Source: Acidimicrobiales bacterium | Lineage (GTDB): Bacteria > Actinomycetota > Acidimicrobiia > Acidimicrobiales > Aldehydirespiratoraceae | Assembly (NCBI GenBank): GCA_029246685.1 | Contig: JAQWMR010000016.1 | Location: 836,877-900,876 of the forward strand | Direction: 5' to 3' | DNA: 64,000 bases | Shown: positions 15,350 to 26,768 of the stretch, piece after piece | How the letters are laid out: each line of letters starts with the position of its first letter | Numbering within the stretch: the first letter of the stretch is position 1 | Notes under the pieces: generated by a model | What the model was told of the DNA's origin: nothing | Database searches by the model: none | Seen by the model: the letters and a program-made list of their open reading frames with translations, nothing else | Made by a program: the position numbers and the translations under genes

Positions 15350-16753
15350 TCAGCTGCGGATGACGCCGTCGGCAATCGCAGCGTCGGCCACAGCCGTCGC
15401 GACGGCCGGTGCGACCGAACGATCGAACACCGACGGCACCACGTAGTTCGGGTTCAGCTCCGTCTCCGAGACGCACTCGGCGATGGCCGCGGCGGCCCGC
15501 ACCTTCATGTTCTCGGTGACGCTGTGGGCGTTGGCGTCGAGCGCCCCCCGGAAGATGCCGGGGAACGCGAGCACGTTGTTGATCTGGTTCGGGAAGTCCG
15601 AACGGCCGGTCGCCATGACCGCGGCCAGTCCATCGGCCTCCTCGGGCCGGATCTCCGGGTCCGGGTTCGCCATGGCGAAAACGATCGGGTCGGTGGCCAT
15701 CTTGCGGACGTCGGAGGCGTTGATCAGGTTCGGCGCGCTCACGCCCATGAACACGTCGGCGCCTTCCAGCACCTCTTGGAGCGTGCCGGCCTTGCGGTCC
15801 TTGTTCGTGTTGTCGGCGAACCACTGCTTCGCATCGTTGAGGCGGTCACGCCCGGAGTACACGGAACCGATGCTGTCGACGCCGACGACTTCGCCGACAC
15901 CCGCGTCGAGCAGGATCTTGCCGCAGGCCACGCCCGCCGCGCCCATGCCCGAGATGACGACGCTGATGTCGCCCATCTTCTTGTCCACCAGCTTCAGCGA
16001 GTTGTTGAGCGCGGCGAGCGCAACCACTGCGGTGCCGTGCTGATCGTCGTGGAAGACGGGAATGTCGAGCGCCGCCTTCAGTCGTTCCTCAATCTCGAAA
16101 CACGCCGGCGCGGCGATGTCTTCGAGATTGATGCCACCGAACGTCGGGGCGATGCGGATCACCGTGTCGATGATCTCCTCGGTGTCCTGCGTGTCGAGAC
16201 AGATCGGGAAACCGTCGACACCGGCGAACTCCTTGAAGAGCAACGCCTTGCCTTCCATAACCGGCATGGCCGCCTTGGGGCCGATGTTGCCGAGCCCGAG
16301 CACCGCGCTGCCATCACTCACGATGGCCACGGTGTTCTTACGGATCGTGTAGCGGTGCGCCAGCGACTCGTCCTCGTGGATGCTCATGCACACGCGGGCG
16401 ACACCCGGTGTGTACGCCATCGCGAGATCGTCGGCGTCGCCGACCGAACACAGCGGCAGCACCTCGATCTTGCCGCCCTCGTGGAGCTTGTAGGTGCGGT
16501 CGTACCACTCGATGACCGTCACCCCGTCGAGCGCATCGACCGCGGCCGCCACAGCCTCGGCATGCTCCTCGGAGCGGCAGTGGACGTCGATCGCCCGCAC
16601 GACCGTCGGGCCCTTCGCTTCGAACCCTGGAATGGCGGCGATGTTGCCGCCCGCTTCGCCGATGGCGGCAGCGAATCGCCCGAGCGTACCCGGCACGTTG
16701 TCGAGCGAGATCTTGAGGGTGATCGAATACGCGGCGGTCGGGGCGTTCTGCAC
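15350..16753 (-). CDS. NAD(P)-dependent malic enzyme with N-terminal ACT domain
   Basis: 467 residues from the GTG at 16753. Residues about 8-80 form an ACT-type regulatory domain (SITLKISLDNVPGTLGRFAAAIGEAGGNIAAI). The malic enzyme core follows: YTPGVARVC, the metal and substrate segment FHDDQHGTAVVALAAL, and the Rossmann loop VISGMGAAGVACGKILL. It converts malate to pyruvate and CO2 with NAD(P)+ reduction. Bacterial malic enzymes with an N-terminal ACT domain are known, and the domain suggests amino-acid or other effector control. No Shine-Dalgarno is seen; TAGCGT exactly seven bases upstream indicates a leaderless message. Confidence 0.92.
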   Translation of the reverse strand: MQNAPTAAYSITLKISLDNVPGTLGRFAAAIGEAGGNIAAIPGFEAKGPTVVRAIDVHCRSEEHAEAVAAAVDALDGVTVIEWYDRTYKLHEGGKIEVLPLCSVGDADDLAMAYTPGVARVCMSIHEDESLAHRYTIRKNTVAIVSDGSAVLGLGNIGPKAAMPVMEGKALLFKEFAGVDGFPICLDTQDTEEIIDTVIRIAPTFGGINLEDIAAPACFEIEERLKAALDIPVFHDDQHGTAVVALAALNNSLKLVDKKMGDISVVISGMGAAGVACGKILLDAGVGEVVGVDSIGSVYSGRDRLNDAKQWFADNTNKDRKAGTLQEVLEGADVFMGVSAPNLINASDVRKMATDPIVFAMANPDPEIRPEEADGLAAVMATGRSDFPNQINNVLAFPGIFRGALDANAHSVTENMKVRAAAAIAECVSETELNPNYVVPSVFDRSVAPAVATAVADAAIADGVIRS

Positions 16754-16760
16754 GGGGCAA

Positions 16761-16766
16761 ACGCTA
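16761..16766 (-). promoter_or_regulatory. leaderless -10 box for malic enzyme
   Basis: TAGCGT on the minus strand, seven bases before the GTG at 16753. Confidence 0.55.
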
Positions 16767-16802
16767 TCGGTGGTGGCGGAATTTCCCGAAACGGGTTCTA
16801 CC

Positions 16803-16837
16803 GAGAATGGACAGGGGTCTGACGCCTGTCCATTCTC
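16803..16837. repeat. REP-like palindrome with GGGGTCTGACG core, at the 3' end of pyrE
   Basis: GAGAATGGACAGG and CCTGTCCATTCTC are perfect 13-base arms around GGTCTGACG. The element overlaps two bases of the pyrE stop codon. A related palindrome with core GGGGTCAGGCTCC lies at 52492-52528. It may also act as a transcription terminator, though no T-run follows. Confidence 0.65.
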
Positions 16838-17381
16838 AGTCGCCGTAGCTGAAGCCGAGGTCCATCGCGGTGACGAGGGCGGTGAAGGGGACTCCGGCTT
16901 CGGCGGCCATGGCCTCACAGGTGCCGCCCCGGTCCACGATGGAAATGATGAGGATCGGGTCCGCGCCGAGTTCTCGAACCGCCTCGACGGCCTCGAGCGG
17001 ACTGACGCCGCGAGTGACCGTGTCCTCGGTGATGACCACCTTGTCGCCCTCCAGCAGCGCGCCCGCAAGGCGACCAGTGACGCCATGGCCCTTCGCCTCC
17101 TTGCGGATGGAGAAGGAGCGCAGGTCTCGACCGCGGGTCGCTGCGACGGCGGCGATGCCGTAGGCCACTGGATCGGCCCCCATGGTCAGGCCGCCGATCG
17201 CCGTCGCATCGTCGGGGATCACGTCGAGCGCCGCGTCGGCGACGGCGATGATGCCGTCGGGGCGGCACGCCGTCTGCTTCGAATCGATGAACCAGCGGCT
17301 CTTCTTGCCGGACTTGAGCGTGAAGTCGCCTTCGCGGACGGAGTGCTTCAGGAGGTGAGCGACGAGTGCTTCGAATGCCAT
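16836..17381 (-). CDS. pyrE: orotate phosphoribosyltransferase
   Basis: 181 residues. The PRPP-binding loop is VVITEDTVTRGVSPLEAVEAV (about 115-135), with the OPRTase substrate loop (FSIRKEAKGHG) and GGLTMGADPVAYGIA before it. It transfers orotate to PRPP in pyrimidine synthesis. Two in-frame ATGs lie at 17393 and 17381; the second is preferred because TATGGT sits exactly seven bases before it, the leaderless arrangement used by several neighbours, and the first ATG overlaps that box. The length is typical of the short actinobacterial form. The stop codon lies inside a REP-like palindrome. Confidence 0.93.
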   Translation of the reverse strand: MAFEALVAHLLKHSVREGDFTLKSGKKSRWFIDSKQTACRPDGIIAVADAALDVIPDDATAIGGLTMGADPVAYGIAAVAATRGRDLRSFSIRKEAKGHGVTGRLAGALLEGDKVVITEDTVTRGVSPLEAVEAVRELGADPILIISIVDRGGTCEAMAAEAGVPFTALVTAMDLGFSYGD

Positions 17382-17387
17382 GAGGCC

Positions 17388-17394
17388 GACCATA
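17388..17394 (-). promoter_or_regulatory. leaderless -10 box for pyrE
   Basis: TATGGT on the minus strand, seven bases before the ATG at 17381; this decides the choice of start. Confidence 0.45.
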
Positions 17395-17449
17395 GCCGGG
17401 GCGTCGACCGGCGTTCCCGGAGATCTCAGCAAATGAAACGACGCGGTTT

Positions 17450-17480
17450 TTGACCTATGCCGTCCGAAAGATTTATAGAT
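17450..17480 (+). promoter_or_regulatory. sigma-70-type promoter for the 134-residue protein
   Basis: TTGACC (17450-17455) and TATAGA (17474-17479) are separated by 18 bases. The box is unusually AT-rich for this genome. Transcription would start near 17487, leaving an untranslated leader of about 80 bases. Confidence 0.6.
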
Positions 17481-17568
17481 AAGCAGCTGCAGCGAATCAG
17501 CGATAACATCTTGCCAAGACAGGCGACAAACCTGGAAACCACTCCGAGACGGACGAGAAGGACTCCCG

Positions 17569-17973
17569 ATGGCACCCCGCAAAGAGATGACCGATGAGCA
17601 CAAGGCTGCGTTGGCGGAAGGGCGGGCACAAGGCCGAGCCGTTCGTGGATACCTCGAGGCGCTCGAGGCCCACAAACCAAAGCGCGGCCGCAAGCGCACC
17701 CCAGAGTCCATGCGGGCCCAGCTGGCGGCGATCGATTCCACCATCGACGCCGCAGACCCGATGAGTCGCCTACAAATGGTGCAGGAGCGACTCGACCTGG
17801 CGTCGGCGATCGCTGCGTCCGAGACAACGGTCGACTTGTCCGCCCTCGAGGACGGCTTTGTCGAGGCGTCGAGCGCCTACGGCTCCCGCAAGGGCATCTC
17901 CTATGCGGCGTGGCGTGAGGTCGGGGTGCCGGCCGCGATTCTCAAGCGAGCGGGCATCAGCCGAGGCGCCTGA
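17569..17973 (+). CDS. conserved small basic protein of unknown function
   Basis: 134 residues, rich in Ala, Arg and Lys. An N-terminal basic helical part (MAPRKEMTDEHKAALAEGRAQG, HKPKRGRKRTPESMRAQ) is followed by an amphipathic middle and a C-terminal motif YGSRKGISYAAWREVGVPAAILKRAGI. The AT-hook-like KRGRKR and overall charge suggest nucleic-acid binding, but that is inference. AAGGA upstream supports the ATG. It has the best consensus-like promoter in the window, so it may be well expressed. Its stop is three bases from the purB stop (convergent). Confidence 0.8.
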   Translation: MAPRKEMTDEHKAALAEGRAQGRAVRGYLEALEAHKPKRGRKRTPESMRAQLAAIDSTIDAADPMSRLQMVQERLDLASAIAASETTVDLSALEDGFVEASSAYGSRKGISYAAWREVGVPAAILKRAGISRGA

Positions 17974-17976
17974 GTC

Positions 17977-19398
17977 TCAGAGACGAACCTCCGAAGCGGC
18001 CACAGCTGCCTCGGGGTGTTGCGCGACGATCTTGTCGACGCGCGCCACGATTCGGTTCACCTGATCGATTGCGGTTCCCGTGAACGATGCCGGGTCCGCG
18101 AGCAGCGCTTCGATCGCCGATCGGTCGAGCGGAAGTCGGTCGTCGTCCGCCAACCGGTCCACGAGTGACGCGGCGCCCGTGGTCTCCCGACGATCGAGGG
18201 CCGCGGACACGGCGTGCTCCTTGACCAACTCGTGCGCCTCTTCACGACCGAGACCGGCGTCGACAGCCGCTGTCAGAACGCGAGTGGTGGCGAGGAACGG
18301 GAGATCCCGCGCCAGTTCCGCTTCGATCACAGCAGGGAAAACGCCGAGCTCCTCGAAGACCACGAGCGCCGTCTGGAGCAAGCCGTCGGTCGCGAGGAAC
18401 GCATCGGGCAGCATGATGCGGCGAACGGCCGAACAGCTGACGTCGCCTTCGTTCCACTGCCGCCCCGCCAGGCTGGCGGCCATCGTGAGGTGCCCGTCGA
18501 GGATCGTGCGTAGTGCGCCCACCCGTTCGGCGCTGCGGGCGTTCATTTTGTGCGGCATAGCGGTGGAGCCGACCTGACCGGGCCGGAACCCTTCGGTCGC
18601 GAGCTCTTGACCCGCCATCAGCCGCAGCGTGGTGGTGGCGCTGGCCGGCGCCGAGACCGCCTGAACCAACGCGGAGACGACATCCAGATCGAGTGAACGG
18701 GGATAGACCTGTCCGACGCTGTCGACGACTCGGGCAAACCCCAGATGGTCGGCGACCACCTGCTCGAGCCGGTCAACCTTGGCCGGATCGCCGAGGAGGT
18801 CCAGCTGATCGAGGCGAGTGCCCACCGGCCCCTTGATGCCACGGAGCGGATAGCGGCCGAGCAGCCCCTCGACCCGTTCGAGCCCGATCATCAGCTCCTC
18901 GGCAACATCGGCGAACCGCTTGCCGAGGGTGGTTGCCTGGGCGGAAACGTTGTGGGTGCGCGCGACCATGACCCGATCGACGTGGGTTGCGGCCAGTCCG
19001 CCCACCCGGGCAAGGACGGCGACCATACGGTCTCGGACCAGCTCGAGCGCCTCACGCACCTGGAGCTGCTCGACGTTCTCCGTGAGATCGCGCGACGTCA
19101 TGCCACGATGGATGTGCTCGTGCCCGGCGAGAGCACAGAACTCTTCGATGCGCGCCTTCACGTCATGACGCGTCACGGCTTCGCGCTCCGCGATGGAAGC
19201 AAGATCGACCTGATCAACCACCCGCTCGTAGTCGTCCACGACACCGGCCGGCACGTCGACACCCAGTTGCGCCTGCGCTCGCAGCACTGCAAGCCAGAGG
19301 CGGCGCTCCTGCACGATCTTGCGCTCGGGCGACCAGATTTCGTTCATCGCGGCGCTCGCGTAGCGTTCAGAGAGGAGGTTGGGCATGGCGTCGCTCAC
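17977..19398 (-). CDS. purB: adenylosuccinate lyase
   Basis: 473 residues of the fumarase/aspartase superfamily. The signature loop is GSTAMPHKMN (superfamily GSSxMPxKxN); THNVSAQATTLGKR and TSRDLTENVEQ carry conserved catalytic and substrate residues. It cleaves SAICAR and adenylosuccinate, releasing fumarate, in purine synthesis. GTG start at 19398 with AAAGGG nine bases upstream. purA lies about 0.6 kb upstream on the same strand, separated by a plus-strand zinc-finger gene, so the purine genes are grouped but not one simple operon. Confidence 0.95.
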   Translation of the reverse strand: MSDAMPNLLSERYASAAMNEIWSPERKIVQERRLWLAVLRAQAQLGVDVPAGVVDDYERVVDQVDLASIAEREAVTRHDVKARIEEFCALAGHEHIHRGMTSRDLTENVEQLQVREALELVRDRMVAVLARVGGLAATHVDRVMVARTHNVSAQATTLGKRFADVAEELMIGLERVEGLLGRYPLRGIKGPVGTRLDQLDLLGDPAKVDRLEQVVADHLGFARVVDSVGQVYPRSLDLDVVSALVQAVSAPASATTTLRLMAGQELATEGFRPGQVGSTAMPHKMNARSAERVGALRTILDGHLTMAASLAGRQWNEGDVSCSAVRRIMLPDAFLATDGLLQTALVVFEELGVFPAVIEAELARDLPFLATTRVLTAAVDAGLGREEAHELVKEHAVSAALDRRETTGAASLVDRLADDDRLPLDRSAIEALLADPASFTGTAIDQVNRIVARVDKIVAQHPEAAVAASEVRL

Positions 19399-19485
19399 GA
19401 GTTGACCCTTTCACTGCTCATTCGACTCATCAAGAACCGATGGTCGGCTGCCGACGGGAGAGGTTGGATCGGAGGATTCGAGATC

Positions 19486-19959
19486 GTGAGTGTCGAGACC
19501 AGCGGCCTGTGCCTGTCCCATACGTTCGAGACCGCGCAGGAGATCTGCCGTCGCTGCGGCGGTGAGTTCTGTGAGATGTGCTTGCTATTCCCCTTCGGGA
19601 ACGCCAAGCCGCTCTGCAAGCAATGCGCGATGGCCGCCGGCGGGGCCCGCAACCACGCAAGCCGCGCCGAGATGCCCATACGGGACGTGAAGCGCATGGT
19701 GAAGGCGTTCAAGGACCGGCGCAACGGCATCCCCATGGCCCCGACCCCGGAGGCGCCCAAGGTGGTCAATCCGATTCTACACGATCCACTCGCGCCCACG
19801 CCCGAGGATCTCGAACGCATCCCCGCTCCTGTGCCCGACGACGGGGCCGGGGTGGCAGCCGACCTCGCGGACGTGTTCAACGCAACGCCGCCTCCGCCAC
19901 CGTCACCGTCGGTCGACGGCGTCGCTCCGCCCATCGACTGGAACCAACCCTTCGGTTGA
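19486..19959 (+). CDS. small B-box-like zinc-binding protein
   Basis: 157 residues from GTG 19486, chosen because GGAGG stands at 19471-19475; the longer open frame upstream is antisense to purB. The N-terminal 50 residues hold eight potential zinc ligands: CLSH, CRRCGGEFCEMC and CKQCA, a B-box/zinc-ribbon arrangement. The rest is a basic linker (VKRMVKAFKDRR) and a Pro-rich acidic tail ending DWNQPFG. No catalytic feature is visible. Similar Cys-His proteins occur in actinobacteria without known function; a regulatory or protein-binding role is inferred. Confidence 0.75.
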   Translation: MSVETSGLCLSHTFETAQEICRRCGGEFCEMCLLFPFGNAKPLCKQCAMAAGGARNHASRAEMPIRDVKRMVKAFKDRRNGIPMAPTPEAPKVVNPILHDPLAPTPEDLERIPAPVPDDGAGVAADLADVFNATPPPPPSPSVDGVAPPIDWNQPFG

Positions 19960-19975
19960 ACGCCTTCGGCGTTCA
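19957..19975. terminator. hairpin between convergent genes
   Basis: TGAACGCC and GGCGTTCA form an 8-bp stem with a TTC loop. It starts at the stop codon of the zinc-finger gene and lies before the purA stop. There is no T-run, so it could be a bidirectional pause or terminator. Confidence 0.4.
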
Positions 19976-19986
19976 TTGAACCCGAC

Positions 19987-22065
<2,079 letters not shown>

Positions 22066-22157
22066 ATTGCTCTCCCGTACTCCTGCTGTGGGCGGTAGTC
22101 GTCATGCCGCCCACGGAGGGTGATACCCCGGGTGCTCCGGGCGCCCGATCCCGGCGA

Positions 22158-24650
22158 TCAGTGCAGGGTGAGTTCCTGGTTGTCCATAGGCCCATCCACA
22201 GCGACGCTCACGGTGTCGCCCTCGACGTATCGGCCCTCCAGCAGCGCAATCGCCAACGGATCGCCGATCGAGCGCTGGATGAGCCGCTTCAGGGGCCGAG
22301 CGCCGAAGGCCGGGTCGAAGCCGGTGGCCGCCATGAACAGCTTTGCCTCGTCGGTCACGTCGAGACCCAGCCGGCGCTCGGCGAGGCGGCCGGCGAGCGC
22401 GGCGAGCTGGATGTCGACGATGTGGACGAGGTCCGCTTCGGTGAGCGAACGGAATCGGACGATGTCATCGATGCGGTTCACGAACTCGGGTCGGAAGAAG
22501 TCCTGCGGTTCGCCTGGCAGATTCGACGTCATGATCAGGACCACGTTCGAGAAGTCGACCGTGCGGCCCTGGCCGTCAGTGAGCCGACCGTCGTCCAGAA
22601 GCTGCAGCAGCACGTTGAAAACGTCGCCGTGGGCCTTCTCCACCTCGTCGAGCAGAACCACCGAGTACGGCCGACGGCGGACGACTTCGGTGAGCTGCCC
22701 GCCTTCGTCGTAGCCGACGTAGCCGGGAGGCGCCCCGATCAGGCGACTGACGCTGTGCTTCTCCATGTATTCCGACATGTCGATGCGGACCATCGCCCGC
22801 TCGTCGTCGAACAGGAACTGGGCGAGGCTGCGGGCGAGCTCGGTCTTGCCGACGCCCGTGGGTCCGAGGAAGAGGAAGCTGCCGATCGGACGATGCGGGT
22901 CGCTAAGACCTGCCCGGCTCCGACGAATCGCGTTGGCGACCACCGAAACGGCGGCGTCCTGCCCGACAACACGCTCGTGGAGGTGGTCTTCGAGGCGTAC
23001 GAGCTTCTGCACCTCGCCTTCCATCAGGCGGGATACAGGCACGCCCGTCCACCGGCTGACCACTTCGGCGATGTCCTCCTCGTCGACCTCTTCTTTGAGC
23101 ATCGAGGTCTCTGCTTGGATCTTGTCCAGCTCCTCGCGGGCGGTGTCGAAACGTCGCTCGAGCTCCGGAATGCGGCCGTAGCGGAGCTCGGCGGCCTTCT
23201 CGAGGTCGGTCTCGCGCTCCACCTCACCGCGCACGATGTCGAGCTCTTCGTTGAGATCGCGCAGGTCGCTGATCGCATCCTTCTCGGCCTGCCAGGTGGC
23301 GGTGAGGCCGCTCAGCTCCTCCGTGAGATCCGCGAGTTCGCGGTCCAGATCCTCGAGCCGCTCGGCGGACGCCGTGTCGGTCTCCTTGGCCAGTGCGACC
23401 CGCTCGATCTCGAGCTGACGAGTGCGACGTTCGACGACGTCGATCTCCGTGGGAACCGAATCGATCTCGATCCGGAGCGACGCGCCGGCCTCGTCGATCA
23501 GGTCAATCGCCTTGTCCGGTAGGAATCGACCGGTCAGGTAGCGGTCGCTGAGCAAGGCAGCGGCCACCAGCGCAGAATCCTGGATCCGCACGCCGTGGTG
23601 CACTTCGTAGCGCTCCTTCAAGCCGCGCAAGATCGCGATCGCGGCCTCGACGGACGGCGGCTCCACGAGCACCTGCTGGAACCGACGCTCGAGAGCCGGA
23701 TCCTTCTCCACGTATTTGCGATATTCGTCGAGCGTGGTGGCGCCGACCATGCGGAGCCGACCGCGAGCCAGCATCGGCTTGAGCATGTTGCCGGCGTCCA
23801 TGGCGCCGTCGGCCCCGCCGCCGGCACCGACAACGGCGTGCATCTCGTCGACAAAGGTGACGATCTCGCCGTCGGCGTCCTCGATCTCCTTGAGCACGGA
23901 CTGGAGACGCTCTTCGAACTCACCGCGGGACTTGGCGCCGGCGACCATCGAGGAGATGTCGAGGCTGATGAGCTTCTTGTTCTTCAGCGAGTCCGGGACG
24001 TCGCCCTCGACGATTCTGGCGGCGAGGCCTTCGACGATCGCCGTCTTGCCCACGCCCGGCTCGCCGATGAGGACCGGGTTGTTCTTGGTGCGGCGCGACA
24101 GGACTCGGATCACCCGTCGGATCTCCTCGTCGCGGCCGATCACGGGATCGAGTTCGCCCATCGCCGCGGCCTCGGTGAGGTCGCGACCGAACCGTTCGAG
24201 GGCCTGGTATTGGTTCTCCGGCGTCTGGCTCGTGACGCGGTGGGACCCGCGCACATCACGAAGCGCGGCAAGCAACGTCTCTCGCTCGACCCCGATGGAG
24301 TTGGCGAGGGCGAGGAGCAGGTGCTCGGTCGAGAGGTACTCGTCGGCAAGGTCCTCGCGGACCTGATCCGCCTCGTCCATGACCTCGCGCAACTCCTTGG
24401 AGAGCTGCGGGTCGGACCCGTAGGCGTTGGAGAGCTTGTCGAGAGCGTCGGCTGCGTTGTTGCGAGCGGCGGGAACGTCGACGCCAACCTTGTGGAGCAT
24501 CGGCAGGACGATGCCCTCTTCCTGGCCGAGCAGCGCGGTGAGCATGTGGGCCGGCACGACCTCGGGATGAGAGGCCGCGCGGGCGGCCTCGGTGGCCGCC
24601 GAGAACGCCTCGGTGGTCTTGAGCGTCCAACGGTTCGGATCGAGCGCCAT
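22158..24650 (-). CDS. clpB: ATP-dependent chaperone ClpB
   Basis: 830 residues from the ATG at 24650 (GGAGG nine bases upstream). Domains in order: Clp N domain (1-145), AAA-1 with Walker A GEPGVGKT, a long coiled-coil middle domain (about 395-510, rich in Glu/Arg), and AAA-2 with GPTGVGKT followed by the C-terminal Clp domain. The coiled-coil middle domain identifies ClpB rather than ClpC. It disaggregates proteins together with DnaK. A HAIR operator (24707-24727) lies upstream, so the HspR repressor encoded at 26380 is expected to control it. Confidence 0.97.
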   Translation of the reverse strand: MALDPNRWTLKTTEAFSAATEAARAASHPEVVPAHMLTALLGQEEGIVLPMLHKVGVDVPAARNNAADALDKLSNAYGSDPQLSKELREVMDEADQVREDLADEYLSTEHLLLALANSIGVERETLLAALRDVRGSHRVTSQTPENQYQALERFGRDLTEAAAMGELDPVIGRDEEIRRVIRVLSRRTKNNPVLIGEPGVGKTAIVEGLAARIVEGDVPDSLKNKKLISLDISSMVAGAKSRGEFEERLQSVLKEIEDADGEIVTFVDEMHAVVGAGGGADGAMDAGNMLKPMLARGRLRMVGATTLDEYRKYVEKDPALERRFQQVLVEPPSVEAAIAILRGLKERYEVHHGVRIQDSALVAAALLSDRYLTGRFLPDKAIDLIDEAGASLRIEIDSVPTEIDVVERRTRQLEIERVALAKETDTASAERLEDLDRELADLTEELSGLTATWQAEKDAISDLRDLNEELDIVRGEVERETDLEKAAELRYGRIPELERRFDTAREELDKIQAETSMLKEEVDEEDIAEVVSRWTGVPVSRLMEGEVQKLVRLEDHLHERVVGQDAAVSVVANAIRRSRAGLSDPHRPIGSFLFLGPTGVGKTELARSLAQFLFDDERAMVRIDMSEYMEKHSVSRLIGAPPGYVGYDEGGQLTEVVRRRPYSVVLLDEVEKAHGDVFNVLLQLLDDGRLTDGQGRTVDFSNVVLIMTSNLPGEPQDFFRPEFVNRIDDIVRFRSLTEADLVHIVDIQLAALAGRLAERRLGLDVTDEAKLFMAATGFDPAFGARPLKRLIQRSIGDPLAIALLEGRYVEGDTVSVAVDGPMDNQELTLH

Positions 24651-24706
24651 TTGGGGGAACCTCCAGTCGACAAGCGTAGCGCAGGATATCTGCGAAGCGC
24701 AGAAAA

Positions 24707-24727
24707 CCTGAGTGTAATACACTCAAC
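24707..24727. promoter_or_regulatory. HAIR operator (HspR site) upstream of clpB
   Basis: CCTGAGT, seven bases, ACTCAAC: near-perfect match to the HspR inverted repeat CTTGAGT-N7-ACTCAAG. Located about 60 bases before the clpB start. Confidence 0.8.
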
Positions 24728-24811
24728 TTTGGCGACCTCGGTTGTATTCCCGAATCCGGAGATCCCCACCCGGCAGCGCCGCCGACCACGAGTGTGCCGG
24801 CTTCGATCTCA

Positions 24812-25858
24812 TCAGCCAGTCGGTTTGCCCTCGATGATGTCCTCGAGCGTGGTCTCGACCACCTCGGTGCCGGCTGGGATGGTCAGCAGCGGTTCGGTCG
24901 GGTTTGCGCCGATCACGTCGCCGCCCGACACCTCTGGTTGGAAGGTGCCGTCGTGGACGAACGACGACGTCCGGAACGAGATGGCAGCGAGATCGTCGCC
25001 CAACTCATCGGCCGGGATGATGAAGGTGATCGCCGAGCCGGAGATCGCGACCCGAGCGGCGGTGGGCACCTGGCTGAGCGTCGCCGCATCAGTCCTCGTC
25101 ACCCAGGCACGACCTGCGGTCGCGTCGGTACGGAGCTCCCACCAGTTATCCGTACCGATGAAGTAGTCCCAGTCGAACGGCTCGTTGGCGACCCAGTCGT
25201 TGGAGGGATCCCCGTCGGTGTCGGCGACGAAGGCGTAGACGAGTTGATCGGCGCTGCCATCGGTCAGCGCAGTGATCGGCTCGGCGAGCTGCATCGTGGC
25301 GAACAGCACCTCGCCCTCCGGCACAGGCAAGGGCGAGTCGGCACACGCCGTCGTCATCGGCCCCACTGTCGCACCGCACTCGAAGACGGTGTTCCGAACG
25401 AGTTCGTTGTGGGCATCACCGCGCAGCCGAATCACGCGCGGATAGAGCCGGATCTGATCCACGAAGCCCGACATCCGTCCCGCCGCGTACATCCGGGCGC
25501 TGAAGATGTAGTCCAGAACCGGATCTCCGAAGTAGACGGAATCCGCCACGTCGCTCGGCCGCACACCGGCTCGCAGCATCTGGATGACGGCCCACTGGTC
25601 TTCCGGGTGCGTCTTGTCGAACTCGTCCTCAAGGGCAGTGAGAGCCTCGAGATCGTCGTCGATGATCTCGTCTTCGATGTCGTGGATCAGGTCCTCCGCC
25701 TCAACCTCCGTGAGGTCGTCGGTGAGGAGCTCATCGAGAAGCTCCTCCGATTCGTCACCGTCGATCAGCGCGAACGACAGCCCGACGGTCGCCCCGGCAC
25801 AGGGAAGGCCAGCCAGCCGAGTGCGGCGTTGTCCTGGCGGCGCTCGGGTACCAGCCAA
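24812..25858 (-). CDS. uncharacterised exported or membrane-anchored protein, possibly the C-terminal part of the DoxX gene upstream
   Basis: As read, 348 residues from a TTG start. After a hydrophobic segment (AGATVGLSFALIDG) comes a very acidic region (DESEELLDELLTDDLTEVEAEDLIHDIEDE) and then a beta-rich domain with DGDPSNDW and DWDYFIGTDNWWE, resembling an extracellular sensor or calcium-binding domain. No family was recognised. Its first 100 bases overlap the end of the DoxX gene in another frame, and the peptide between the two makes best sense if two bases are restored (see finding), giving one protein of about 500 residues with a membrane N-terminus and this domain outside. Confidence 0.6.
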   Translation of the reverse strand: MAGTRAPPGQRRTRLAGLPCAGATVGLSFALIDGDESEELLDELLTDDLTEVEAEDLIHDIEDEIIDDDLEALTALEDEFDKTHPEDQWAVIQMLRAGVRPSDVADSVYFGDPVLDYIFSARMYAAGRMSGFVDQIRLYPRVIRLRGDAHNELVRNTVFECGATVGPMTTACADSPLPVPEGEVLFATMQLAEPITALTDGSADQLVYAFVADTDGDPSNDWVANEPFDWDYFIGTDNWWELRTDATAGRAWVTRTDAATLSQVPTAARVAISGSAITFIIPADELGDDLAAISFRTSSFVHDGTFQPEVSGGDVIGANPTEPLLTIPAGTEVVETTLEDIIEGKPTG

Positions 25859-26333
25859 GACCGAGGAACATCGCCTCGGCGACGACGCCGAGCAGGATCG
25901 CTATCAGCAGGCCCGTGCCTCGGTACAGGTCGTCGACTGCATCGAACTGGTAGTCGAGCGCGTACTCGCCGGGCCCGGCGTAGGCGAGGGCGAGCCCACC
26001 CAGGGCGAGGATCGCGATGAGGCACTCCCAGCGGGGGAACCCCAGCCATGGGCCCGTGCGCCCGTGCATCGTGACGTTGGTGCCGATGGCGATCGCCAGG
26101 AGCAGCGCGGCACCCACCGGCGTGAAGAGACCGAGGCCCAACAGGACCGCGGCGCCGCCCTCGGTGAACAGGGTGAGCGGTCGCGCCCACCGGCCGTTGT
26201 CGCCCATCTCCCGAATGACGGGTTCGCCGCATTCGTCCACCCGGACAGAGCGGTAGGCGTGGTCGATCAGGGCGCCCGCGATGATCAAGCGGAAGCCGAG
26301 AAGGAGAAGGCTCTCAGGACCGGAGAATTCCAT
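25755..26333 (-). CDS. DoxX-family membrane protein, C-terminus apparently frameshifted
   Basis: The first about 160 residues form a four-helix DoxX/SURF4-like membrane domain: LLLLGFRLIIAGALIDHAY, LTLFTEGGAAVLLGLGLFTPVG, LLLAIAIGTNVTMHGR and GTGLLIAILLGVVAEAMFLGLGWY. The last about 30 residues (SAARTTPHSAGWPS...) look like out-of-frame sequence, suggesting that the true protein continues into the gene ending at 24812. DoxX proteins occur in respiratory or redox complexes and many have unknown roles. It lies 46 bases beyond the hspR end, upstream of clpB on the same strand. Confidence 0.7.
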   Translation of the reverse strand: MEFSGPESLLLLGFRLIIAGALIDHAYRSVRVDECGEPVIREMGDNGRWARPLTLFTEGGAAVLLGLGLFTPVGAALLLAIAIGTNVTMHGRTGPWLGFPRWECLIAILALGGLALAYAGPGEYALDYQFDAVDDLYRGTGLLIAILLGVVAEAMFLGLGWYPSAARTTPHSAGWPSLCRGDRRAVVRADRR

Positions 26334-26379
26334 ACGACAGAGAGTCTCGCGCTGCCGTCAACGAAACGTCACCGATGGT

Positions 26380-26766
26380 TCAGCTACGGCGCTCTCGTTT
26401 GTACAGCGTGACGCTCGTGCGAGGGACCGGCACGAGGTCTCGGCGGTACTGCCGGTGGACCTGGTCGACCGCTTCGCTTGTCTGCTGTTCAGTCTGGGCG
26501 ACATGGGCTTCGAGCTCTGCCACCCTCTGCTCCAGCTCGAGCACGCGCTTCACGCCGGCGAGGTTGAGGCCGTCGTTGGTCAAGTCCTGGATGCGCTGCA
26601 GCAGGGCGATGTCGGCGTCGCTGTAGCGACGGCTGTTGCCCCCGGTGCGCGCCGGATCCACGAGCCCCTTGCGTTCGTAGATTCGCAAGGTCTGGGGGTG
26701 CACGCCGGCCAGCTCCGCGGCAACGGAGATCACGTAGACGGCTCGATGGAAACGGTCGGGTTCCAT
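26380..26766 (-). CDS. hspR: MerR-family heat-shock repressor HspR
   Basis: 128 residues. An N-terminal MerR helix-turn-helix (YVISVAAELAGVHPQTLRIYERKGLVDPARTGGNSRRYSDADI) is followed by a coiled-coil dimerisation helix (VKRVLELEQRVAELEAHVAQTEQQ). HspR binds HAIR sites and represses dnaK and clpB, using DnaK as co-repressor in streptomycetes and mycobacteria. It is the last gene of dnaK-grpE-dnaJ-hspR, two bases after dnaJ, and HAIR sites are present before both dnaK and clpB in this window, so autoregulation is expected. Confidence 0.95.
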   Translation of the reverse strand: MEPDRFHRAVYVISVAAELAGVHPQTLRIYERKGLVDPARTGGNSRRYSDADIALLQRIQDLTNDGLNLAGVKRVLELEQRVAELEAHVAQTEQQTSEAVDQVHRQYRRDLVPVPRTSVTLYKRERRS

Positions 26767-26768
26767 GG

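Noticed and set aside
18745..19485. Long N-terminal extension of the zinc-finger protein at 19486
   Set aside because: The extension is antisense to purB and has no protein-like features; GTG 19486 has a clear GGAGG upstream.
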